Part shown: piece by piece, positions 12,301 through 24,300 of the stretch
How positions within the stretch are numbered: the first letter of the stretch is position 1
Layout: each line of letters starts with the position of its first letter
NCBI GenBank assembly: GCA_037951105.1
Contig: JBAMJV010002090.1
Span: forward strand, 62,001-126,000
Length of the DNA stretch: 64,000 nt
Direction of reading: 5' to 3'
Origin: Echinarachnius parma
Taxonomy: Eukaryota > Echinodermata > Echinoidea > Clypeasteroida > Echinarachniidae
Translations under genes and position numbers: made by a program
The notes under the pieces: generated by a model
The model's database searches: none
Told to the model about the DNA's origin: nothing
Seen by the model: only the letters and a program-made list of their open reading frames with translations

Positions 12301-15300
12301 AGAATGTTTTTTTGTGTTTTTCCTCAGACAACATCACTTTTGGCCATCATCAACTATTCTAGATAACAAAAAAATGAAAAACAAAATATATAAAAACAAA
12401 GAAATATATAAGAAATTAAAAACAAAGAAATACATAAGAATTCAGAATTTCAAGAAAAAATAGCATATTCGCATAATTAATTACAATCATAAATATGGAA
12501 TTTAAATACATGTCATTAATTTGACTAAGCTTTTTTAAGATTATATTACAAGCTACAAACATACCAAAATTTGATTGCATTTCCTCCATAAATGTGGGGA
12601 AACTGGAAAAAAATTAGAATTCCTTGGAAAATTTGCATATTTGCATCAATAATTAGACACAAATTAAGAATAATAATAACTATATAAATTTGACTATTCT
12701 TGTAAAATACATGATGGGACACAGACACGCCAAGTTTGGTCAAATTCGGCCAATGAATGGCCGAGATCTGAGGGAAAATAATCAATATTTTATGGACCAC
12801 TGTTGTCTGCTTTCAATGCCCACAGGAGGAAGTCGTCTCGCGGTGAAATGATGTATCAGGCGGAGAACACAATAGCATAATCTTAACCCGCTATTGCATT
12901 CTCCGCCTGACACATCATTTCACCGCGAGAAGTTGAAGAAATGGTTGCCTCCTAGCTGTGTGCATTAGAAGCAGATGACAGTGGTTTATAAAATATTTAA
13001 TATTTTTGTAATCAGGAATGTGCAAGAGGATATAAGTGAATACAATTGACAGGATTTATGCTCTCATCATATCCAGTAAGTCAAAAGACTGGGATTTCCT
13101 TCCTCTTTAATTACTGTTGCTGCATTACCTTCTTGGCCTTCATCAGCAGCAGCATCGCTCGAGTTAATCCTGGTGAAGAATATCAAGAAAGAAACTCATA
13201 AGATGGGAGAACCACATGCTTAGGGATTTATTAGCTGCTCCAGCGCAAGTCTAGCAATGTGCATATTTACTTTGGCGAGCTACGTGAAGTCCTTAAAGAT
13301 GTATCTGTTTTAAATAGGCTGTATCTTAATTTATCTTGTCTTTGGTTGTATTAATTTGATGTATGTTTAATTTAGTATGTAAAGCGCATCAAAAATCATA
13401 TTGACTATTATGCCCTATATAAAAACATATTATTATTTATGAAACAGCTTCATACAATTTCCATGCAGTGTACAATAAGAGACAAAGATTACACAAATTT
13501 TCCAGAAATTATCACAAATATTTAATTTGCCTATCAGTCATCCCTAAAATATACCGAACACAAAAAGTAACTCCCCCCCTAAACAATTGCCCATAACTTC
13601 ATAACCAAGAATCGTTTTAAGATTTGTCTAGCCAAGATATCCCTATGGTAGTTGGGAAAACAATGGGTAAAAATAAGAGGTAACCATTTATCCATGGTTG
13701 AGTGAGCACACATTACAGAGAAAATAGTCATATTTCAAAATTCGCAAAAGTATTATTATCATCACTACAAATAATTGAGAATTGGAAAATTTAAAAATGC
13801 ACTGTTTTACAATTGCAATTAATGCATTTAACCACATGTGCCATCAACAAATCAGAATTAATAGAATATCAAACAGCATTGTTTCATAAACCATAATCAA
13901 TGCATTCAGCCACATGTGCTGTTCCACAACAATGTACAGGCACGCGTAATGCCTTGTGACTTTTGAATTGGGCCATTCTTTCTTTAATCTGTGCTCATTC
14001 AGGCATAAAGTGATGAATATCTCTGATTTTCATACATATTAAACATAACAACTGTCCCAATGATGTAGTAAGATGACATCTTGAAACAAGTATTGGTTAT
14101 GAAATTATGAGCAGCTGTTTAGGAGGGTAGTTACGTTTTGTGTTCGGTTTAGTAAATGCTTTTAAAGGGTGACTAAATTACAAATGCATGTTGACTTTTG
14201 TTGATCTGTAATAATGAATACATCACATATCTTTTGACTTTTTGATGTACATTCGTGTCATATTTTTTCTATTATTTTTTCTATTACTTTTATTCTACCT
14301 GCTAAGCTCCACCCCTAAAAAAAAACATCCATAAGCTTATGACTTTTCTGACATCATATGCCAGTCAATTCATCAGTCAGCTAGATCAACAAAAGACATT
14401 GGTATGTTCCTTCCCTCAACTGACCACCTGTTCACAATAGCATTGCATGTTCTTATACAATGCCCACTCACCATGAAAAGAAGGGTTTCAATGAAAACAT
14501 GCAATGCTATTGTGAACAGGTAGTCAGTTGATAGGAAGGGACATACCAATGTCTTTTGTTCATCTAGCTGACTTTTCGCTCATTATTTGGCCATACAATG
14601 TACATTTGACTTGAAATTTTCATACAATACCATGTGGACATATGAGATAACAACAATATACATTGCATCAACCATTCATCACTTTTTGCACATGTCAACA
14701 AAGTTACTACATGTAGATCCCTTTAAAACTTTCTATTTGTTTAATTTAAAAACACCAAATAATGTTTCTGCACTTCTAAGTATATAGGCCCTACATTCTC
14801 AATTGATTTAATTTGCTATCTAGTTCTGTTCAACATTTATTTTGTATATAACTTATTATAACAGTTTATGTATTGTATCTTTTGATGTTTTTTATGAAGA
14901 ATGCAACTAAACGATACAAATGAAAAGAAAAGTAACCTTGTCCAACTGTTAGCAATCAATTCTGCATTTCTATATTGAAACGTCATGTAAACTTGGTTGA
15001 TTTAATGCCTGTGACAATTTAGACAACCTCAAATTGTCCTCGAATACTTTTCAAAATCGCCAACATTTAAACTGATATCTAAAATTAATTTCACTATGAG
15101 GAAGTAAACTGGGTAGACTTTGTTTCCTCTATGATGGTTGAACAGGGAGAAATAAAATAATTTTCATCCCTAATCAGTAGGCCTATCAGTTTGTATTCAA
15201 CTTCCTCATTAACTATTGGTAATGTAGAACTGCATGGGCCATAGGCAAAATATCTGTATAAAAATGAATTACAATTTATGACAGATATTGACAGATATTG

Positions 15301-18300
15301 TTTAGCTAAGTGCTGTTCAAGAATATTGTCTGTTTATTTGTATAACTAATAAATATACTTTTTATTATTTTTATGATATCCAATAGAAGTGAGACTTTAT
15401 TTCCAATCAATATATACATCAGTAGATTCCATGTTTCCCGCCTTACCTGACATTGGGTTCCAGCCGAAGAGCCTGTATAAATGAGTCCAGATTGGAGTAG
15501 GTATGTCCATTAAATGTGAAATCCCCCATGGAGAGGTGTGGCAGGCATTTCTGTCATTACATAATAACAAATATGGCAATGTCAATTTAATTTCATCCAC
15601 GCAGCACAAATATTTTAAATAGGAATCAGTGTATATATAGTCATCAGACCATTTCACATCTCATTCCAGTCTTATCTTCAGCTCAACTGATGCTTGGTGG
15701 GAAAACACTGCTGACCAGCGGTTGTAGGCACTGTATAGTGATTCAATGTATCTATGTTTCAATATCTTTTAAATTGTTTAGGTTGAAATGAGAAGAGTTG
15801 TGAACTATTTTTTTACATAATGCTAAATATATTACTAATTGCGGAAATAGTATTGTAATAATATCGCTAATGATATTCTTTTGTCTTGCAATGTAAGGTC
15901 AACAAGGAATCTAAAGATCATGAAGTTTCGTGCACCGCTGCAACACTTCGTCAGGTGATACAAATATGCTGTAAGCAAGGGTATATATACCCTAATGGAG
16001 GTGCAACGCGCTATCCCGCTTGAGCGAGTAAGCGCCCGATTGGCCAGTAAAGGACAAGTCCTATTGGCTGACGCACACAGGTGTTTCACCAATCAGGGGG
16101 CCACTGGGACGGGTTCAGTGCCTTTCCCAAGAACTGGCACTGGTACACACGTAGGATAAAGGAAGCTATCAATATCCGCCTCAATCCCAACAATTTCAAT
16201 AGAGACAACGGGATCGATATCCCCAAATTTTGGATTCGTACGATACGCCGCCATGACACTCCCCGACCAGCCGGCACCAGCACGCCATTGTTTCCATCCA
16301 ACACACGAGCCGAGCCAGAGGCCCGCTGATTGGTGGAACACCCGTGTGCATCGGCCAATAGGACGTGTCCTTTACTGGCCAATCAGGTGCTTACTCGCTC
16401 GAGCAGGATAGTGCGTTGCGCCTCCATTAGGGTATATAATAATAATAATAACAGTGGATATCTTTATTATCAATGATATATTTTATCAATGAAATCATTT
16501 TGAATATGCCAGGTAATTACAAGTATGAGGGTATAAATGCACTTGCTTACAGCATATTTGTATCACCTGACGAAGTGCTGCAGGGGCGCAAGAAACGTTG
16601 TGATCTTTAGATTCCTTGTTGACCTTACATTGCGAGACAAACGAATATCATTAGCGATATATTATTACAATATTTTTTACATACAATTTGACCATTTTGA
16701 CAATGCATATTTTGTGGAAAATTACGAACTTATTCACAAATAACCCAACAACAGTGACATACCACAGAGTCTGCTTTCATCTGTTCCATTGTCTGGATGA
16801 AGACATTATGGATGATGCAGTGCAGTTCCATGGTCAGGTTGATGAGGTCAGGCATCAGACAGATAGCCGTAGCAAGGTCTCTTGATGCTTGGTAGCTCAG
16901 ATGGATGCCATTCAATGACAATGACTGGATCTGTGGGTTTCAAACATGTTCGACAAATGATGACACACGCGGTACCCCGGGGTACCGTTGTACCCCGGGG
17001 TACCGCGTTGTGTAGTGCCATCTTGCGTCCCACCGTACCGCAGCTATTGCATTGTGCATGCAGTGCAGCGCGCGATTGTATGCACGCTATACCCACAGAC
17101 AGAGCCGACTCGACCCGATCCGACTAGTTTCAATCAGGCTAGAGTCGGGCCCGGTCGGTCGGAGCCGATTCATCGTGTTGAATCGGCCCCAACTGACATC
17201 TGAATGTCTCTCGACTGGCAAAATGTGTGTCGCGAGGCACTAAAAACAGCCGATCCGAATGAAAACCAGTCGAATCGGAGCGAGTCAGCTCTGTCTGCAG
17301 AGGGCTTTACTCTAAGAGTAGTGCCGATTTATTTTGCAGTACTAAAAATTAAATAAATAATTAAACAAAATGGCGGATTTTCGTCTGGTACCCCGGGGTA
17401 CCGTTTATGTCATCAAATGAAGGATTGGAGTGAACACCCAGTCAAAATAATCAATGGTGGTTTGAATTTAACAGCAAATAAATGTTGTCAATTAAATAAT
17501 TTTGAATAGGCCAGGTAATTGCAAGACAGTATAATCCTGGGACTACATTAGAAGTATGCAGTGTATTCAATGTATGCATTCACAAAACTAATCTTGGGTT
17601 TGATTTATACCTTTGATGAGAATTCAGGCCATAAAGACATTTACATGTACAAATTAGTGTTGAGCAAATTTAAATTCATGTCCCTCCAGTATCTGACTGC
17701 CATGGAATCACATAAATTGATATATATATATCAACATTTTCTGAGTATTATAGTAATTTATCTTATAAAACTATCCTTTCATTTGGTTCAAAAAAAGTAT
17801 GAATTTCATCAGCTGTTTATAGAGAATAGACACAGCTGAACAGTCACTTACGTACCCAGGATTTTTTTCAAGGGGGGTAGGGGGTGTTATTTCGTGGACC
17901 AAAATTACTGAGACCGAGACCACTGGTTAAGTGTCGTGTAAGCGGGGGAGGGGGGGGGGGGGTGTCCGTCAAAATATTTTGAGGGGGGGGGGGGGTGACG
18001 GTCAAACATTTGTCGAGAGTGGGGTGCCCGTCAAGAATTGAGGGGGTGGGGGGGAGGGTGTCGGTCAGAATTGTTTGCGGGGGATGGGTGTCCCATCAAC
18101 AATTTAGAGAGGGGTGAGGGGCGTCGGTCAGATATTTAGACTTTTTAGAAAAAAAATTAAAAATGCTTAAAGACTACTTGGAAAAAAATCTGCATAGGTT
18201 TTTAAAAAGTCAATGATGATATCTCTATTGAATCATTATTTTAACAAAACATTAAATGCACAATTTTGTTTGAAAAATGGCTAAAACCAGTGATTTTTTT

Positions 18301-21300
18301 AAATAGCGCCCTTTTGAGTTGTAACGGCTCTTTTTGAATAACATGGGTTTTACTTAGTCGTTTGTAATTGTGTATACTTTTCGAGCATGGTGAAATTATA
18401 ACTATTACTGGGCAAGTCCAAGATAACGCGCGCGTTACGTATGGGACATTTCAGAGACTTTCACTCCAAAAAAAATAATGTAGAGGGACTTTGATTTTAT
18501 TCTTTTACCATCTCCATTACTGGTATCTATAAGAAGAATAACCTTGGTAAAGATGGTGACCTTTGACCTTTGCAATAATATTTTATTATATAAAATGTAT
18601 GGCGTTACGTATGGGACCAGAAGAAATGAGGTTTTTTATAAATAATTTTTAAGTTGAAAACTCTGTGAAAGTAATTTAGAGGACAGGTTGTAATTCAATG
18701 TGGTAGAGGGTACATTGCTCAGGTTTATTGAGGCAAAGTTTCATTTCATTCCGAAGAACGCTTTTCTTACAGGCTCTAATTAATTTTGGTAAAGACGTGT
18801 TACGTATGGGACAGTTACGTATGGGACATTTTGTCCCCATTTTGTCCCCATTCGTTTAATGTAGGTAAATCAATATTTAAGGCAAATTGAGGTATTTGGT
18901 AAAAATAACGAGTTTCCATGGTGATTTGTGTAAATAAGTATCAGAAATGGTTATGTCACCCCTTAAAACCCTAAAAAAGAGGTATCACTCATTAGTTTAG
19001 TGTTCCTAGATCAGAATTTATACAATTTTACAGGAATTTGGGAATATGCAAATTAGGTAAATATCTTAATTATGCAAATCATATGCTTTGAAGTCAAAGT
19101 AAGTTAAGAAATCTTAAATACATAATAGGACATGATTAAATCAAATTAGTACATTTTGTGGGTTTGTAAGCCACTGTTTAACAGTAATATTCATAAATAT
19201 GCAAATTAGGGGCAGCCATCTTGGATTTCAGGGCTTTGCTCAAGTGATACAGCCAATGAGGAGCAGAAATGGCTTAATTTGCCCCAAACAACTTAAATGA
19301 AATGTTGGAACATTTTACACTACATTCCTGATTACAAATAGACATCTTGCTCTAATTCATGAATATGCAAATTAGCTAATTATCTTTCAAAATGGCTGCC
19401 GAGCATTAACTATTGTTTTACTTAAATGGCTTCACTTCTAAAAAAAAATGTATGGACCTAATTACCTTCTCTATACTCATTTAACATTGATATATCATGA
19501 CAATATCACTCCAAAATAAATATTTGCCTATCTGCCACAAAGGCTCCCAGCAGCTACATTGACTTTGTACGTGAATTATGTCCCATACGTAACACATTGT
19601 CCCATACGTAACACTTTTTATAAATTCTAATTTTCTTATAAAACAAAGGGTTAATACAAATTTTCCGGCTTATTATAATATTTTAGTTTTAAAATGCATA
19701 AATTAGAACTTCCCAAAGTTGCACTAGAATAAGTATTAAATTATTTGTAAAAAATGAAAAAAAATTCCTCATGTTGTTACGTATGGGACATTTCATGCTA
19801 AGACATGACCTAATTTGCATAATTTATTAGGTCATGACTTAATATTTATGCAAAATTTATATGGATGATTGAGTGGTCATGTCTGTATATCAATGAAATA
19901 TCATATCATTCCCTTTGATTTTTTATGAATGTTTATAATTGTCCCATACGTAACACTCTATTTCACATTTATGCAAATGAGGCCATTCAAATTTGCATAA
20001 ATTTACATAAATTTGAATTTCTTTTTATGGAATTCAAAACTTCAACTCATGGGCTTCAATATGATGTGAAACATGTCATCGGTAAATCAAGATGAAATTT
20101 CAACAGCTAGGTTGACGTTATCTTGGACTTGCCCTACTTTGAACCGTAATGGTGCAGGTTTTGGTTACTTAAGTTAAGTTTGACCAATACTCAACTATCC
20201 CTTTAACCCTAATCCCATTAGGGGGGGGGGGGGGCCTTTTTGGCCCCCCCCCCCCTGTCGTTTTTTTCGACGTGCATCTAGACCGATTGGAATTTCACGT
20301 TCAAACTTCATGACTTTTTTCTCTCAAGTCTCCCGCATGTTTTGATATATAATTCACCCCGGTCGGACCTGTAGAACTGATTTTACAGGTCGATAATTGC
20401 TCGACCGTCACAAAAAAATGTAATTTTTGCACAGGTTTCTATGCAATTCATATATCAGATGCCATGTAAACTCCAAATCTGTTATAATTGTTACATTGAA
20501 TTATAATTTGGATTATTTCTTTGTTATTAGTTTAATTCATACACTTCAGAGATAAATTCTTCTTTAAAAAACAACAACAAACAATACAAACAATAAAATA
20601 CATAAGAATGAAATCAATGTGGGTAAATCCGGGAATACTAATTTGCATATTTGCATAATTTATGCAAATTAGAGATATATTTTATCACCATAAACATGGA
20701 TATGATGAATTTATTTCTATTGATTTTAGATGAAAATCCCAATTTTCCCCCAAATTCGTCAAAAATTTGCATATTCAAAATGTTAATTATTAAAAAAAAA
20801 ATAATGGTTCAAAATTTTTTTTTCTTTTTCAAATTCTTATTCTTCTTGACTTGTTTTACGTATGTGCCAATTTTCAAGTCGATCGGTCCATTGGTTGCTG
20901 AGATTTGAGGGGGGGGGGGGGCCAAAAAGGCCCCCCCCAATGGACTCGAGTGACCAAAATAACCCAATGGGAATAGGGTTAATGACCGAAGAATCAATCA
21001 AGTACTGAAATATTCTTCAAACTTAAGAGCTATTCCTTCTTTCTTTCATTTGAGATTGTTATCATGTAGCATGCATATAAGAAATTATATCTATACACAG
21101 GTTTGTCGTGAATAAGTTCATGACAGTTGTATTCTGACAATGAATCAGCTAAACATATCAAGTGGCCGAAATGTAGTACATTGAAGAGAGGATATCTTTG
21201 CTATTTTTTATTGGTAGTTTTTCCTTCATAGAATCTAAATTACAGCGTTGTTCAATTAAAAATTTCACATGGGTGTCATATTCATCCCCATCTAGGTACT

Positions 21301-24300
21301 GAAAACTTTTCAGATGATCTGTACCTTTAAACAAGGTCACATGAATTTGCAACAGGATACCTGGTCGTCAAAAATTTGGTCTCATAAGTTGCAGGATTAT
21401 CACGCAAAACGTTGAGGGGGGGGGGGGGGGGGGGGGGGTGGATACCACTTTCCGGCCTGGTTAGGGTTAAGATGATGACAATAAAACAAATGGAACAATT
21501 ATACATAATTGCCAGAATTCTGATCAGTGGCTCAACTTGAGCTCGGCCTAAAACAACAAAGACTACCGGTAACACTTTGCACTAGCAGACTTATTGTCTC
21601 ATTGCTATGGTCCCTAGAGATATTCTGATGGTATCCTCTCATTATCCAGTCAATCCCTTGAGTTCTGATTACAGACATCAGGACAATGGGCCCTTTGACA
21701 TTCAGTCATAGTATAGTCTGTTGTCAGCCAAATTGCATCATGGACATTGTATTGCTGGTCACCTTTTATACTGTGACTGCAAGTTCATCACATTTCCATA
21801 GTAAATAGTCCATAAATATATGTTATATGCATGGTCTTCATTGGTACAGTTCAAATTCCTCAACAGGAGCATGCAGCAATACAGTAAGGTTCAGTTGCAA
21901 AGTCATGTGACCTTGTTTAAAGGGATGGTCTGCCTTTTACAAATCATCTGAAAAGTTTCCAGTACCAAGATGGGGATGAGTATGACACCCATGTGAAATT
22001 TTAAATTGAACAACGCTGTAATTGTTTGATGGGCCAGCACAAAGTTACCTTGATTGCTGATGCATGAGCAGAAACCATGGCAAAGAAGTCGTCATCTAGA
22101 TGCACCCAGAACAACCTAAGGTGTGACAAGTTTGACAAGGACAGCCATGTTGCTATACCTCTGGATGCTGTCTTGCTCAGAGTCACCTCCCTCATTTCCA
22201 GATGTTCAACCTATGATAACAATGACAATACATGGTTGTTATATATACAATATCACATTTCCATAGGATGTCTGTAAATGCACAGTATTATAAAGCATGG
22301 TCATCACTGGTTCAATTCACACAATGATCTTGCATACTACACATTTATGAACTTTCTCAACAAGAGCATGCAGCCATACAGACAGGAAGGCTCAGTATAA
22401 TATACACACGACCAAGATAGTACCATGCTGTACTCCTGGCAGAGAACAGTAAAGGAATGAATGACATGTTGTAGACAGAAGTGATATAGGCTCAATTGGT
22501 TTCTTACCAGGGTTCCAATGATTGGAAGTCAGGTGCACATCAGAAAATGCCACAACACATATTAGTATGTGGAAAATATAAATGCACAACAGACCCTGTT
22601 TTTTTCATCAACTAATTGAGCTCTAGTCAATATGTAGGTGAGTGACACACTGGTGAGTGACACACTGGTTACATATCCTATTCAAAAGTTCACAGTCAAT
22701 AGTCAAGACACTGTTCACCATTCTGTGAGCTACATATGTGCATTATCTATTTTAATGTTATTTATCACGTCATACATTCTATATCGCTCAAATTATTGTT
22801 CAGAGTCATCCTGTGATAAGTCCATGACCCCATTATTAATTGGCTCTAAAAGGGATACAAATTGATACCATAACTAAACATATAAATGTAAATACCATGG
22901 TGCTTTGTTCCTTTGTAGCAAGGATGCTGTAGAAGTTGTCATGCATAGTACAGCTGTCCATGATAACAGTCTTGAGAGAGGTAGATGTGCAGATAGCTTC
23001 TGCTAACCCAGTGGAGAGCATCAATGTACAGTCTCTGTCTTCAACCTTCAACTGAGCCTGTATTGAAGGGTAAAACACACATAGATACAAAAAACAAGTT
23101 AAATGAATGAAAATACATTGCAGTATTAGAAACTTGATACATAATTATAAATAGCACAGTCCATGAATACCTGTACAATAATACAAATGTATCAATAATG
23201 CCATAAAGAAATAACAAAGTATAAAAGTGTAGTATAAGAATTGCCAACAAATACTTGGCAGATAAAAATAACCATGGCTATACTTAATTTAAGTCAACAA
23301 AGGTATACTAGCTGCACCAGTAGAAATTCTCTAAAATTCTCTAAAAAGTCACTATCCCCATGCATAGTCATCATAAACATGGCAAGACGAAATAGACTCG
23401 GGCATTCTACCCCTCCCCACACCCTGTCAATTTACACATGTCATGCGATGCAACCGATCCTTGCATTATTTTAATCATAGTAACATGATCATAATTGTTA
23501 AGAAGCCATGCAAATTCATTTCCCCCCTGTGTTATATTGTCCATTTCATTCCGCTCGTTTTTTTGCCAATAATTGTTTTAGAGGGGTAACACAACCACCC
23601 CAATAACCCGTTAAATAGCAGTACAGCAAAATAACGCTGTTAGTTTTGCATCTTTTTGCCCTTGAATAATATTTCAGAACCCTACATCTCCCATATCAAG
23701 GGTGTGGTGGGTAACAATCATGCAGTGGTGTTTTCGGAGTTATTGTTATTATTTTGTTTTATATTTTTAATTTTATTTATTTATTTATTTATTTATTTTG
23801 TATTTATTCATTTATTTATTTATTATGATTATGATTATGATTATGAATATTATTATTATTATTATTTATTTTTTTGTGGGGGGGGGGGGGGGGGGAGGGA
23901 ACCTGGATCTGGATGCAGTACAGTGCAGGACCGCAAGGTATAATGCACCAGATTAAGGAGAGGGCGCTGCTTTGTTCTAGTCGAATCGTAGGTGGCTCTG
24001 GCTGATCTTGGTTTTGAACACCTCTGGTGATGTACTATTGACTACTTCGTTTGGGAGCTTGTTCCAGGCCAGCATTGTATCAACAAAATATGAATGTTTA
24101 AACTGCTCTGTAATACAATGTCTAACTGAGTAACATTTATCGTTATTTGTTACCTGTCTTTCTAGTATATTTTGAACATCGAAATCAGCAAACTGTCTGA
24201 CTCTAATGTTTCGTCTAGGCCTTGATTTAACAAGGAAATTTTCAATGGGTAGGGCTGGGACCAACCCTTCGACCACTTTGAAAAAGGAAGTCAGCTTCAG

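Noticed and set aside
16086..16382. 98-codon ORF on the minus strand
   Set aside because: Opposite strand of the Penelope tail, which has the recognisable motif in the plus frame.
22508..22595. LRR-like exon on the minus strand (VVAFSDVHLTSNHWNPG) with AG and GTAAG borders
   Set aside because: Its 88-nt length would break the phase 0-0 join of exons 7 and 8 and it has no full LRR pattern; probably a decayed exon.
23656..23943. Tyr/Asp-rich 95-codon ORF
   Set aside because: Translation of TTA/GATTAT microsatellites and a G run.
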